Source: Heliocidaris erythrogramma (lineage: Eukaryota > Echinodermata > Echinoidea > Camarodonta > Echinometridae). From it: 64,000 nucleotides of DNA. The notes beneath the pieces were generated by a model that saw only the letters and a program-made list of their open reading frames with translations, made no database searches and was not told the origin of the DNA. The stretch is taken from contig CM046858.1 of NCBI GenBank assembly GCA_025617745.1, forward strand, positions 53,170,045-53,234,044, read 5' to 3'. The translations under genes and the position numbers were made by a program. This document shows positions 30,757-41,814 of this stretch, piece after piece (the first letter of the stretch is position 1; each line of letters starts with the position of its first letter).

Positions 30757-31150
30757 TACATAATTCCTACTTAAGGCGATTTTTTGTTGTTGAAATATTT
30801 GACGGAAGGGGGAAGCCGACGATAAGTCAAATTTTTTCGATTCGCCTTAACGTTTTCGGCAGTGTTTTTTCCCATTTCCGTAGGGGTAGGAGGCATTCTA
30901 TCGATATAGACGTAGAGGGCGCCAAATTACTTATATAACTATAAAGTTTGGTTTGGTAGAGAAAACTCATTTACGTATAATATAACATAGAAAATCTATA
31001 ACTCCTGGGTATCTAAATGCAAAGTGAATGAAATTAATTCTGAACATATACTACATGTAACATTTTGAATCCATTAATTCTCTGTACCGTCCTTTTTGAG
31101 GTGATATAAGTTTTTACAATAAAAAAAGAAAATCGCCTTTTTAGTAGAAT
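30485..31150. repeat. (TA)n microsatellite and a probable MITE
   Basis: A (TA)n run lies at about 30725-30752. From about 30767 to 31150 the ends CTACTTAAGGCGATTTTTTG and the complement of AAAATCGCCTTTTTAGTAG form imperfect TIRs around 380 bp of non-coding sequence. A target duplication was not resolved. Confidence 0.45.
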
Positions 31151-32383
31151 CTAGGTATATATATAGATATTTTATATTTATATAAAATGCTAAATAATTA
31201 TGTACATTTATATAAAATGCAAATGTTAATGTACAATTCATGGAATTTTAGTAAAAGTCATAGAATTTTAGTAAAAGTCATAGAAAAGCAAACACAAATA
31301 GAGAAAACAAGAGTGTGCAAGAATATGGTTGGGGATATTAAGAACATTGTTGAATATTGAGGTTATCCTGAGGAATAGACAAAATATTAAATTTGGAAAG
31401 TTGGGGGAGCAGTCATTTTGAATAACGAAATATCTATACAAGGAAAAGCATGGCATCATCAGAAACTATGGTGTTCCTGTGCACAATTTGTAATATTATT
31501 GCCAAGACCTTGTGCTAAATATGCTTTTAGAGGTGAGTTTTTATACTTCTAAAGGAAACTTTATGCGTACGACAAATTTACAATGTCAGAAAATATCTGA
31601 AAACAATTATCACTGGGTATTCTTGATACTCTCTAATGAATCATTATCAATCATCTGAGTGTATACATGATGTGTCGACGAGAATACTTTTACTATCTGC
31701 CTTTGTTTTGGCTGAGTTAAACATTTTGTGATGAGTAGATTAAAATAACACATGAGGTTTTTATTTAGATCACTGAAGCTTTCAAGCTTTTGTCCTTCTG
31801 GACTTCATCAGAAATCTATTTGATATGCCAACTAATTAATGTTTTTTTCTCAAAATTTTGTTGAATTCACAAGTTCTGTGTAATAGGTATGTATGTGTAA
31901 TGTATTTTCAATATTTCTATATATTTCTTCTTAGTGTTCTACTTTATTAGCTTTTCTCATGCCCAGTATTTTTCTTGCCCACATGGCAGCAGTGTCAACA
32001 TTTCGTTACTGTTTTCACGAAGTGACGGTTGAGCGTGCAACTAAAAGAAAGTTAGTTTTGAATAAATTTCAAAGTTTTAAAGCATAATCTCATCCTCTTT
32101 AGTGTATGAAGGTTGAATAAATTTTATATCCTGGGGTAGACCACATTTCAATGTTTAGTTCTATGTTTGATTATTTGCATATTTTTCATATTTTTGGGGA
32201 AAATGAGCTGTAAACATACCGTCATTTCGTGAAAACACAAAATTCAATTTTAGTTACAAAAGAAGATGTTAGGATGCACACATTTTAGTGCAAATTTGAT
32301 CACTTTTTTCATGTTTTGTAATATTTTTGTGGAATGTAGGTTACTCACATCACAAGATAACTCTCTAAATCAATTCCTTATAC
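31151..32383. other. A+T-rich stretch without genes
   Basis: No gene seen. TAGAATTTTAGTAAAAGTCA is tandemly repeated at about 31237-31285. A hammerhead-like motif lies on the minus strand at 31788-31811. Confidence 0.4.
31788..31811 (-). ncRNA. Hammerhead-ribozyme-like core, degenerate
   Basis: On the minus strand the sequence reads CTGATGA, one A, GTCC, loop AGAA, GGAC, then AAAA, followed by GCTTGAAAGCTTC. This is the hammerhead order (CUGAUGA, stem II, GAAA), with the final GAAA changed to AAAA and no obvious stem III cleavage site. Penelope-like retroelements carry such motifs in their terminal repeats. Here it is probably a fossil end. Confidence 0.3.
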
Positions 32384-32622
32384 TAATATAGAGTACCCAA
32401 GTGTGACGTCATACCGGCCTAGTTGTCAAGGTTGCTGGTTCTAAACAATTTTGTGCTAAACAATGGCGTGGAGATCGCAACCAGCGCCAAACACTGAAAT
32501 TGCCCTGCTCCAGCCCATTGCTCGAATGACTTCGCGGTGAACCTCTTGCGCGGACTCTGTTGTTTGGAACCAGTATCCTGGACGACGAGCGAATATGACG
32601 TCAGCACTTATGTACTCTATTA
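32384..32622. mobile_element. MITE with TIRs of about 28 bp
   Basis: TAATATAGAGTACCCAAGTG plus TGACGTCAT at the left (32384) is answered by ATGACGTCAGCACTTATGTA plus CTCTATTA at the right (ending 32622). The 240-bp element has no coding capacity. The target duplication is unclear because the ends are TA-rich. Confidence 0.6.
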
Positions 32623-32964
32623 CTCTGAAAGACTGTCTTATTTGTTCTTGCATGATGTCTACATTAAAAACATATGCTAATTATGAAATGTCATCAAAAA
32701 TTCAAGATGGATGGCAAAATTGCCCATTTTAAATCCCATGGGACAAGACTTGGCAATGGAAACATAAAAATCTGTTTTATAGACACTTCAGGCATTACAT
32801 AAAACTTGGTTAGAAAATATTTCTTGGAGACCCATATTTCCGACTACATTAATGCAAGCAGCGAGGTACAGTTCAGGATTCCTAAATAAAATCTCTGCTT
32901 TTGCCTCATCTCCGGATCTGTGCTCTGACCATCTTTAGGTGCATATAATTTAGCTATTACTACT

Positions 32965-33990
32965 TTAATATTCAGCTTTCTTCTGTATATTCTCTATTTG
33001 CAATAAATTCTCAGTTTCAGACTTTTGATTTTCTTCTTCACTTCTTTTTCCTACCATGCCTATTTCTTGTAAGTGGCCCATCTCAAGAATCAGAGTATTG
33101 TTCTCATAGTTTTTCCTGCAACACTTTATCATGCTTACTGATAAAACAAATGTACATGTAGCAACAAGCCCTATTTCTATTAACACAGTTACATTTGGTT
33201 TCATTTTATGCAATACACCCGTTAGTATGTCTACAGACCTGAAGGGCTCACTGGTTATAGATTGTATGGTACCGATCCCTGTTTCCTTATTTGGAAGGCA
33301 CATATTTCCCTGTGCCTTCTTTCCACTCCATTCAAAATCATTGCAATTCTTCAAATCTGTTTGCTTTGTGGTCAGTGATGTGCAGCAAAGTCCAGGCAGT
33401 GATTTATTTACCTGAAATGACTGCCAAAAACTCGTTAAATTTTGCTGTAGCTCATTCCTCGTTTGGATTTCCTCACAGTCTTGATAACATTGAAATATTG
33501 CAGGTTGATTTCCAAGTTCAGCAGTGCAAGTCAGAGAAGTCCAGCCATCATCTGTCTTTTCTCCTGTGTCAAATATGCACTTTGCCTTTCCAGGTGGATA
33601 GACTATAGTTACTGATATTGATTTAATGATGCCGACTTCAGACTGACCTGCGATTTTGCCAGTGCATTTATATATACCTCCATCTTCTCTTGAAATATTT
33701 ACAATCTGAAGTTGGATTAGTAGTGTACTTTTATCTGCTCTTACGGTATATACTGAATATCTTCCCAACTGACTTTTGGCGAGCCCAGCTGCCTCGATTT
33801 CTCCATTTTTTGATTCATAAAATGGATATCTATTCCCGATTTGAATGGTAAATTCAAAGTTAACGTGGTAAGGAAGTTGAACTTCCAAAAGTGCTACTCT
33901 ACCCTCATTCAGTGTCACATGAATACATGCTGTGATTACAAAATTTAAAGTAAATAAAAAAGAAATTTCTGAAATTCTTTTTTTGAGCAT
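32965..33990 (-). CDS. Immunoglobulin-superfamily membrane protein, type 1 (first pair)
   Basis: 341 aa in one open frame. Signal peptide about 1-22. Domain 1 (24-130) is V-like with the E-D-x-G-x-Y-x-C motif (Cys109) but has no Cys at the B strand (VALLEVQLP). Domain 2 (131-222) starts YPPGKAKC138 and has Cys155 at the B strand, Cys168 where the core Trp should be, a Cys202-Cys203 doublet at the F strand and Cys216 in CNDFEW. Transmembrane segment about 266-290, then a 50-residue charged tail with one YENN (a Grb2-SH2-type pYxN) and a terminal Tyr. Closest relative in the window is 59713-60786. It lies 123 bp downstream of the type 2 gene on the same strand. Ligand unknown; the receptor role is inferred from architecture. 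Confidence 0.75.
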   Translation of the reverse strand: MLKKRISEISFLFTLNFVITACIHVTLNEGRVALLEVQLPYHVNFEFTIQIGNRYPFYESKNGEIEAAGLAKSQLGRYSVYTVRADKSTLLIQLQIVNISREDGGIYKCTGKIAGQSEVGIIKSISVTIVYPPGKAKCIFDTGEKTDDGWTSLTCTAELGNQPAIFQCYQDCEEIQTRNELQQNLTSFWQSFQVNKSLPGLCCTSLTTKQTDLKNCNDFEWSGKKAQGNMCLPNKETGIGTIQSITSEPFRSVDILTGVLHKMKPNVTVLIEIGLVATCTFVLSVSMIKCCRKNYENNTLILEMGHLQEIGMVGKRSEEENQKSETENLLQIENIQKKAEY

Positions 33991-34113
33991 TTTGATAAAG
34001 TTTTTCTAGTATAAACAATATAATTTGTTTTATACATGTAGCGAAATTTCCTGCTGACTGTAGTAGTGTGTTATAATAAATGTATATAACTACTAGAGGT
34101 AGAAACTACCATT

Positions 34114-34995
34114 TTAATAATGTCTCTGTTTTATATACAAAAGCTCCCCTACCAATATTGCCAACATCATAAAGATTATTAACAAAATATTTTTTGAACT
34201 GTGCTGACTAGGAATTGAGTAGTGACTATGTTTATATTTCTGCGTTTGTACATGACCAGGTGCCCTGTCACTAGAGGGTACAACAGTACTTTTGATATTC
34301 GTGGTGGCTATTTTAGGAGGCCATATAAAATCTCGGCAGTCAATGAACTGTTTGCTATATTTCCTACTGACTGCACAACAGTTAAACGTATTGTTTTTCT
34401 TTAACACAAAAGATGCTCCGTCTCTTGTAGCAATCTTTGGACCAATAATCTTAGTTTTCTCTTGGTCTTCGGAATAACAAATCATTGACCCCTGTGGATA
34501 ACCACTGCTGAAAGTACACTGTAACAATGAATAGTTTGACTGGAAATTCACATGTTCCAGTGGTACACTTTGTCCATCTTCCCAACTGCAGTTTCCTGGT
34601 GAAGGTGGATGATAAACACGAAGATATGCACTTTGTGTTAATGTAACATTGAAGCATTCAAATTTGCACTTGAAGATTCCAGCATCTGATAGAGCTATGT
34701 CTCTGACTTTTAGTCTAACTGTCAAATATCCATACGTGATTTTAGATTCAACAGTAATTCTTTCCTGGTTATCCTGAAAGTACTCTTGTATTATTATATC
34801 TTTCTGATAATATGACAATTCAAATGAACAGTTATCTTGTGGTGCAATAAATATTGGTAGTTCACATGAGTCATTTGCAGTTGCAAATACTTCCTGTGTC
34901 TTGGACGAGGTATATCCAACACAGTAAATGGACAAGAGAATGTCTCCAATGATCAATACCTTACATACATTGAGTAGCTGTGTGAGAACTGCCAT
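34114..34995 (-). CDS. Immunoglobulin-superfamily membrane protein, type 2 (first pair)
   Basis: 293 aa in one open frame. Hydrophobic N-terminus (about 10-26). Domain 1 (30-128) has Cys44, Cys56 and D-A-G-x-F-x-C110 at the F strand. Domain 2 (129-226) starts YHPPSPGNC136, then Cys160 (B strand), MIC173Y where the Trp is expected, Cys206-Cys207 and CRDFIW. A Ser/Thr-rich stalk leads to a transmembrane helix (about 268-287) that contains Gly-Glu (residues 283-284) near its inner end. The tail is only a few residues (KQRHY), so it cannot signal alone. Numerous N-glycosylation sites (NCS, NVT, NCS, NYS, NNT). Closest relative is 61099-62043. The minus-strand order type 2 then type 1 repeats that of the second pair. 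Confidence 0.75.
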   Translation of the reverse strand: MAVLTQLLNVCKVLIIGDILLSIYCVGYTSSKTQEVFATANDSCELPIFIAPQDNCSFELSYYQKDIIIQEYFQDNQERITVESKITYGYLTVRLKVRDIALSDAGIFKCKFECFNVTLTQSAYLRVYHPPSPGNCSWEDGQSVPLEHVNFQSNYSLLQCTFSSGYPQGSMICYSEDQEKTKIIGPKIATRDGASFVLKKNNTFNCCAVSRKYSKQFIDCRDFIWPPKIATTNIKSTVVPSSDRAPGHVQTQKYKHSHYSIPSQHSSKNILLIIFMMLAILVGELLYIKQRHY

Positions 34996-36570
34996 TCCGG
35001 TTCCTGAATATCACTCTCCTTAAATTCGGTAATTGCATGTAATGACATCATCTTGATTTCTGGGCTTTTCCTTTAATCAAAATAGTGTCCTGTGTAAATA
35101 GAACAAAGTTGTTTCATGTTGAATGGTCTGAATTATATTAAATATAACGTAAAGGAAGATATTTCACAGTGAGAAAGAATAGTTTGTAACCATATTGGTT
35201 CCACAATATCAAAATAAACATTGTTAATTTTTTTGTAACAATAGATGTTGTACTGAATAGAAAAATCCCTTGTAAAACCTTCCTTTTTCTTTTGTGCAAG
35301 CTCATGGCAAACTTGTTTGGCAAGTTTCACAAGAGCTCTTTAAAAAAAATGAAACCTATATCCATGTTTCTTTATCAATGTCAATTTCAGAGTTGAATAC
35401 ATGTAAGTGCTCTGCTCCTCTATTTCTTTTACTGCTTGTCATAGTTTCTAACTTCTTTTACAATTCATGTCATTTCCTAGTGACCTGCATCGATAGTTCA
35501 TTTAGAGGGGCATTTTCAAATGCTTGATAAATGAGACAAAGTTTAAGTAGGCCTACATAGCATGATTCAAAGTACAAATTATCACAGACATTTCATTCAT
35601 TTTTTTGCTGTATTGATGTAATATTTGCATGAGGAGTTTATCACCATTGCCTTGCATTTCAGTTCTGAGGATGAGATTGACATGGGAACAAACTATGAAT
35701 TCACTATGACATGTCATATAAATATTGGCAATAGTAAGCAGAAAAGATTAAAAAGATTATGGTGGGTGAATTTTCAATGGAATGGGCGGTGTAGGTATTA
35801 TGCAAGAAGATAAAAAAGAACATACATTTAGTTTTTACAAGGTTCATGTAATATTGGTTTAAGCAAAAATCAAGTTTTGGTCACTGTTCTGGTCAAAGTC
35901 CAGGGCCTTTAATGTTTAAATGTGGGACTCCAATCCTCAAAGATGTAATGTAGAATAGCTAAGTGATCACATGATTACTTTAAAAAGGCAGTACTTCTGC
36001 ACTTTTTGCTGTTTGTTCTTTAACTGTTTAAAAACTAAAAAGATTACAAAATGAGGAAAATGTATATTTTCTTCCTCATAATTTGTTCAACTCTGTACAT
36101 GTAATCACAATACAAGTGACATTGGTATGACCCTTTTGATGGTCAAGGCACACTTTGAAAAATACATGAGATGCCATGTACAAAATTAAAAGAATTTTCT
36201 ACCCAATAAAACAAACACAAATGATACTGTGTCAATGATGTCGTTGATCTTGCAGATCTTAGTGTTGCATTCTAGTGGGCCACCTTGTAATATCAACCAG
36301 TACCTCTCCTGTAGTCTAAATTTTGCGGGAAAAATATCCTCATATGATCTGAATGAAAAGCTTTCCCTGCATTATATCTCAGCAGTATATTTGTTTTAGA
36401 TGTTGCTTGTCAGATGTTTAGTTAGATAAATGTATATGTCCACCAAGTACATGTAAAACTTAAGATACACATACCTTTATAGATTGCTGCATTTAGATCC
36501 ACAACTTCACAGCTGCTGAATGCTCAGTGCACATTTGTACTAATGCTAATGTTTGTTGCGACGTGTCTTT
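34996..36570. other. Intergenic stretch upstream of the first IgSF pair
   Basis: No gene seen. It should contain the promoter and any 5' untranslated exon of the type 2 gene, but no TATA box or splice site stands out. The sequence TGATATTCAG just before the start (35003-35012, minus strand) could be an acceptor. Confidence 0.35.
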
Positions 36571-36579
36571 TATCCTTTT

Positions 36580-37995
36580 GCATCTTTTGAATTCTATAGA
36601 AATTTGGGCCGGGTAATTTCTAACAAGGTGTTCCGCTCTCCCGCAAAGTTTCCCTCTCCCACAAAGTTTCCCTGTGTTACAGTTGACTCACCCTTTCATG
36701 AATATGTATGTGTACCGGTAGGTGTTAATGTGCTCTGAAGCATGGTTAGCCACATGAGGCTCTATTCTTTCACATTTGGTTAAATGTGAAGTGTAACATA
36801 TGGATAGAATTAGCCGTGTACATTTCACCTTTGATACATAGATGCATTCCCTTTCATTTCATAAAGAAAGTTGTTTGACAAAATTAAATTGTGCCTTGCA
36901 TGCTGATTTGCTTTTCTTTTGTTTTATTCCAAGGGATCCCTTCTGTAATATATCTCCCATCTTTTGTAATTCAATTAGTTTTGTTTTTGACAAGTTTTGA
37001 AACCCTTTGCTGATTTCTATTCCAGTGTAAGTACTTTACAGGTCATATAGATTTAGTTGTTCATGGATATCCCATGGGTTATTAACTGGTTGACTACTGA
37101 ATTATCTCTTTCCCATATAGGCATAATATAAAATCAGACAAGCAATAAGGAAGTTACAATTTTTAAAAAGTTGTAATCACTATACATACATGTATGGGAA
37201 TTTCAAATTGGCTGTATCCTGTACGGTCACTGTGATGTAGCGGCTGTCAAATGTCCCATTCTCTCCAACACACAAATTGAATAAAATGTAAGTTTTAAAA
37301 AAATGTATAACTCAGTAGGATCTTTTTCTTTTTGGAGGACCTATGACAACATACTATCTAGGATATATTTTGAGGACTGCACAGAGGGTAAGGCTCTCAG
37401 GAGAAAAGCAGAATTTTATGATATTTTGGTATATGACAAATGGGAGAGTTGACTGTGCCTTAATCGATTCACCAAATTACCAATTTGATATTTGCATCTA
37501 GATGTAGTGATCTCATTTTTCAAACATTCACAACTTTCTTATTCTTTGTCCAATTTTTTTCAAACTCTCACCATCCTGTTTCTCCTATTTCTCTCCTTTC
37601 ACATAAATTAGCTTTTTTCAGAGGTGGAATTGACCTTTGATTCTCATGTACAGTTTGGTAGCAAAACTAAAATGGGAAAGAAAGGTGTATTATAGTCTCA
37701 TGTTGTTTTCCATGAATCAAAAGATGTTTGTACGAGATCATTTGGTATTCGATCAATGATTTCAAGTGAATTACCATAAATATATGTAAGGAACACTAGA
37801 TCATGACAATATACTGCCCTACTCTAGAAAACATGAATAAAAAAGACTCATATATAGTTGTTAATCAAGGATCAGTGTGTGAATCATATGCCACACTCTC
37901 TGGTATTGCATGGTCTTGGTCCTGCATTGTTTCATACAGCAGTCACACCAATGAGACTGACTCCAGACTGTTAACAGGCCAAACATAATATTACA
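36580..37995 (+). repeat. Tandem unit block, copy 1 (first part)
   Basis: Diverged copy of the repeated unit described across 36.6-52.9 kb. Landmarks are GAAATTTGGGCCGGGTAATTTC (36599), GAAGCATGGTTAGCCACATG (36737), CATTTCATAAAGAAAGTTGTTTGAC (36856), TTGACAAGTTTTGAAACCC (36985), GTTATTAACTGGTTGACTACTGAATT (37078) and GTGAATCATATGCCACACTC (37879). A decayed piggyBac-like MITE occupies about 37140-37655. No protein coding. Confidence 0.65.
37140..37655 (-). mobile_element. piggyBac-like MITE, degenerate copy
   Basis: Reverse-orientation relative of the MITEs at 38000 and 38596. It shares TTTCAAATTGGC, GATGTAGTGATCTCATTTTTC, ACTTTCTTATTCTTTGTCC and a decayed end (GTGGAATTGACCTTTGA). The left end and TTAA are not recognisable. 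Confidence 0.5.
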
Positions 37996-37999
37996 TTAA

Positions 38000-38478
38000 A
38001 GGGAAACTCCTCCTTGGTATAAAGTTGATTTGAATAAATGAAGAAAACTGAGAGAAATGGATAAGAGAAATGTTTGAAGTTGTACTCAATCAAACACAAA
38101 TTGGCAACTCCGTAACGTATCTTACGAGCTCCTCTCCCATTTACTCAGTGCAGAAAATTTCTTTATCGTTTTCTTAGTTTTTAATGAGGGAATAAATTTG
38201 TTTGATACAGGTTTTGTGTAAAAACATATGAGCAATGATTATATCTAAGGTGCATGTATGATTGAATATTTTCTTAATGATTTTGGGGGTCAGGGCAAAT
38301 GGAAGAGGAGCTCGCAAGATATGTCACAGAGTTGCCACTTTGTGTTTGATTGATATTAAATTTAAAAATTCATTACTTTCTTATTTCATATCGTATTTTG
38401 TTCAAACCTTCACCAATGTGTTTCTTTATTTTTTATGCTTCTTTAAAAACCAAGTTGTAGTCAGGGTGGACTTTTTCT
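38000..38478. mobile_element. piggyBac-like MITE with TTAA target, copy 2
   Basis: TIRs AGGGAAACTCCTCCTTGG (start) and the complement of AGTCAGGGTGGACTTTTTCT (end) are flanked by TTAA at 37996-37999 and 38479-38482. The same site without the element is seen in the paralogous unit at 51225 (ATTACATTAACCTGAATGAC). TTAA duplication is the hallmark of piggyBac. Length 479 bp, no coding. Confidence 0.75.
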
Positions 38479-38482
38479 TTAA

Positions 38483-38595
38483 CCCAAATGACCAAGATTC
38501 GATTGGTTTAATTTTGGAGTAATAGTGGCGTCAGTTTGGCTGTGTGAAAGAGGTATAAACATGTTGTTGGCATGTTGCTTTGTCATAGTGCTTAA
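38483..38595 (+). repeat. Tandem unit block, copy 1 (second part)
   Basis: Short remnant with CCAAATGACCAAGATTCGAT, GTCAGTTTGGCTGTGTG and GAGGTATAAACATGTTGTTGGCATGTTGC, which recur in copies at 40350-40600, 50480-50530 and 51237-51330. It ends at the TTAA target of the next MITE; the unit resumes at 39740. Confidence 0.6.
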
Positions 38596-38741
38596 AGGGC
38601 AATCCAACCTTGGTGATAAGTTGATTTGTGTTAAAGTAGAAAAATAAGAAAAACAGGATCGTGAAAATTTGAGAGAAATCGGACAAGGAATAAGAAAGTT
38701 ATAAATTGAATATATCATAAAGAAATGTGAGAAAATTACAA

Positions 38742-38813
38742 TGCCCCGACCGGGATTCGAACCCGGGACCCTGGATTACATGACCAGTGCTCTACCAACT
38801 GAGCTATCCGGGC
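38742..38813 (-). tRNA. tRNA-Thr(TGT)-like sequence, minus strand
   Basis: A 72-nt cloverleaf can be drawn: acceptor GCCCGGA/TCGGGGC (one G-G mismatch), D arm GCTC/GAGC with AGTTGGTA, anticodon arm CTGGT/TCCAG, T arm CCGGG TTCGAAT CCCGG. By standard numbering the anticodon is TGT (Thr), but position 33 is A instead of T and the base of the anticodon loop is T-T. These point to a tRNA-derived repeat rather than a working gene. Confidence 0.5.
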
Positions 38814-39111
38814 TCCCGTCGAAGCAAAGTAACAATCTCACATATAGCCCCTCCCTTTCCATCGAGCGTAGGGGGTACATCCATACCAATTCGATGCGTA
38901 CGCTATATAATGGCCTACCAATGAGCCAGGTCTTCCCTCTAAAGTCGGGCAAATCCATGCCAACGAATTTCTACAGAGGACAATTTGAATTCGTAATTAA
39001 ATATCATAATTGATAGGATTGAAGTAAATTGAATATATCATAAAGAAATGTGAGAAAATTACAATGCCCCTACCGGGCTATATGTGAGATTGTTACTTTG
39101 CTTCGACGGGA

Positions 39112-39183
39112 GCCCGGATAGCTCAGTTGGTAGAGCACTGGTCATGTAATCCAGGGTCCCGGGTTCGAATCCCGGTCGACGCA
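39112..39183 (+). tRNA. tRNA-Thr(TGT)-like sequence, plus strand
   Basis: Inverted partner of the copy at 38742-38813, identical through the D, anticodon and T arms. Its acceptor 3' strand reads TCGACGC instead of TCGGGGC, so the acceptor stem is broken at several pairs. Same A33 and T-T defects. Probably not functional. Confidence 0.4.
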
Positions 39184-39739
39184 TTGTAATTTTTTCACAT
39201 TTCTTCATGATATATTCAATTTACTTCAATCCTATCAATTATGATATTTAATTAAAAAGTTATAAATGTTTGAAAAATGAGATCACTACATCTATGTGAA
39301 TCTCAAATTGGCAATTTGGTGAGTCGATTGTGATATACTTGTGGACAACTCTCCCGTTTGTCGTACACAAAAATATCATTAATTTGCAGTTTTCTCCGAA
39401 GCGCCTATACCCTCGGGGCAGTACTCAAAATATATTGGAGATCGCATATTGTTATAGGTCCTCATGAAAGAAAAAAAATCCTAAGTAATACAATTGGAAA
39501 AAAAATGACATTTTAGTCATTTTGTATGTTGGAGCGAATGGGGGAGTTGTCTGCAACTACATCACAGTGATATTACCTATTCGGCCAATTTGAAATCCCC
39601 ATATGTATAGTGATTACAACTTTCAAAAATGCATAACTTTCTTATTGTTTGTCCGATTTCGTTCAAACTTTAACCAATCTGCTTCTCTGATTTTTCCTCT
39701 TTCATTCAGAGCAACTTGCCATTAGGTTTGGATTTCCCT

Positions 39740-40843
39740 TTAATCCTCCTTTGTAAATCAATGCTAACCCTGGCCTAACCCAGAATACAATTATAGCAGT
39801 TTAAAGAGATATGAAGAAATTCCTCCTAAGGAGCATTCAAGAGGGACATGCTGATATTCTTGTGTTTGACATATTTGTCAAGGGCTGGTTTAGTTAGTCT
39901 CTTATTCTTGTCATAAATCTAGAATATGAAAAAAACCATTAATCATAAATCTTCAAAGTCTTATAACAAATAGTAATTTATCTTTTTGACTATGGGAAGA
40001 TAACTATGATAATCCCTCTATTGATTAATGTGATCTGAAATTCATCTTATTTCTCCTTCTGACCTGATCCAAGGCATGCATTTCCTTTCATTTCATAAAG
40101 AAAGTTGTGTGACAAAATTAAGAAGTCCTTAAACATAATGGTTTACTTTCTGTTCAAATATTCTCAGAGATGCTTCCTGTAATATATTTTCCATCTTTTG
40201 TAATTTTTTGTTTTTGACAAGTTTTGAAACCCTTTGCTGATTGATATTCCAGTGTAAGTACTTTAAAGGTCATAGAAGTTTAGTTGTTCAGGGATATTCC
40301 ATTGGTTATTAACCTGTTGACTACTGAGCACAATATTATATTATCTTGAATGACCAAGATTGGTTAATTTAATTTGGAGTAGGTTTGGGTCAGTTTGGCA
40401 GTGTGACAGAGGTACATCAATCGTAAGTCTATGGCAAACCATGTACTGTAGAGTTATAATTGATCGTAAGATTGATTGTATCTTTTTATGTAATACAGGC
40501 CCCACGATTCGGTTGGTTTAATGTGGAGAAATTGTGGCGCCAGTTTGGCTGTATGCCAGAGGTATAAAACATGTTGTTGGCAAATTGCTTCTGTTCCCAT
40601 TATTCTATATGTTAGAGCCCTACATGTTTAACATAATAGACTGTGCAAACAGTGAACATCATAGTTCACTGGTTTTACAATTTTCTGTGGCATATTTATT
40701 TGTGAGAGTGCTTAATCCTACGTTGTAAAGCAGTGCATACCAAGGCCTAACCCAGAATATATTAGCAGTTAAAAGGGATGTGAAAAAATTCCTTTGAGGG
40801 AGCCTTCAAAAAGGGACATACCTTTATTATTGTGTTTGATATA
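39740..40843 (+). repeat. Tandem unit block, copy 2 and start of copy 3
   Basis: Runs from GTGCTTAATCCTCC-type sequence (39740) through GAAGAAATTCCTCC (39814), TTTGTCAAGGGCTGGTTTAG (39874), CATTTCATAAAGAAAGTTGTGTGAC (40091), TTTTTGACAAGTTTTGAAACC (40210) and GAATGACCAAGATTGG (40348) to a second GAGAAATTGTGGCGCCAGTTTGGC (40526). The sequence is cut at 40843 by the 6.2-kb insertion and resumes at 47026. Confidence 0.65.
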
Positions 40844-41814
40844 TGTGACCAAACGCGACGGTTTCAGGCGGAAGTCGCAAAATTGCAAATGTCAGTTTTC
40901 TTGTGTTCTAGAATCTCTGGTTAATAACCTTTAAAATGATGTACAAAATGGATATATTACTAAAACAGAAGTCATTGTAAAAAGTGATTTAAAACATGAA
41001 AACGCTCAGCCAAGGAATTTAAAAAACGGAGAAAACGGTGCTCAAAGTTTCGGTGCGAAACGAAAACAAGCTGCCCGTAGCTCGTTATGGTCCGTTGAGC
41101 ACTTCCCTAGCAACGTCTCCCTTGAACTCGACCACGTGCCAAGGTCGCGTGCCGCGTGCAAAAACCCATCATTATGCTAATTGTATGTAAATTACGTTAG
41201 GTAACAATAAGTGTACACCAGCTAGCGTGGGCGTGAATTGTCACCCGCATGACGCGAATTTCGCTTAGAATTCGGTCCCCGTTTGTGAAGGCATGCTTAT
41301 CAGAATACTGAAAGCTATGCTTTTGTTCTATAGGCGGATCACGGGGAGGGTAAGGGGTATTGAACGGCGGTATTGATGGCCCTTTCTCTGCCGTTTTAGC
41401 TTTCACGAAGATAACACTGAACCTGAAGCATTTTATTATTGAAATTCTTTTCACGTGGCCCAGCCCCGCTCCATTGAGACCTCTACAAACACAATCGCCC
41501 AGTCCCGGATTTTAGATCACGTTTTTTCTCCTTGCCTCATATTTTCAAAAAGCAAAATATATGGAATCTCTTGCCAGATATACATTATGCTAACAAGGAC
41601 ATGACCCCATGCAATGATTCATTTATATCATTAATCAATTTAGCAATTCATTCATTTATTCATTAATTTCTTGGGGCAATTTTATTTGGAATCTTTGACA
41701 ATTTAAATAGATTATGAAATAGGAGAAAAAAAGAGCACTGAATACCAAGACAGTCTCGAAATTCTAAGTTATTTTTTTTTATCACAATAACTTTTCTTCC
41801 ATCAAACCACTAGC

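Larger units (their letters stand above)
38707..39255. mobile_element. Foldback of two inverted tRNA-like units with 12-bp target duplication
   Basis: The arms (about 38707-38866 and 39073-39245) are inverted copies, each with GTGAGAAAATTACAATG-type flank, a tRNA-like body and GCTTCGACGGGA..CAATCTCACATATAG. A further inverted copy of the outer flank lies at 38994-39062. AAAGTTATAAAT stands at 38695-38706 and 39256-39267, a 12-bp duplication typical of retroposition. It looks like a tRNA-derived short element that inserted as an inverted dimer. Confidence 0.65.
38596..39739. mobile_element. piggyBac-like MITE with TTAA target, copy 3, carrying a nested tRNA foldback
   Basis: TIRs AGGGCAATCCAACCTTGG (start) and the complement of GGTTTGGATTTCCCT (end), TTAA at 38592-38595 and 39740-39743. 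The tandem-unit sequence reads GTGCTTAATCCTCC across the junction, as in the unhit copy at 50660, so the insertion is exact. The 1,144 bp include a 549-bp nested foldback at 38707-39255; without it the MITE is about 580 bp. Confidence 0.8.

Noticed and set aside
32965..34995. One gene with four Ig domains spanning both frames
   Set aside because: Each frame has its own hydrophobic start, stalk, membrane segment and stop; a joined protein would have internal membrane helices and a stop.
38741..39013. Open frame encoding MPRPGFEPGTLDYMTSALPTEL
   Set aside because: This is the familiar false protein from the antisense of a tRNA T arm and D arm; the sequence is the tRNA-like unit.
38742..39183. 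Two functional tRNA genes
   Set aside because: Position 33 is not T, the anticodon stem ends in T-T, and one copy has a broken acceptor stem; the units lie in a mobile inverted dimer.
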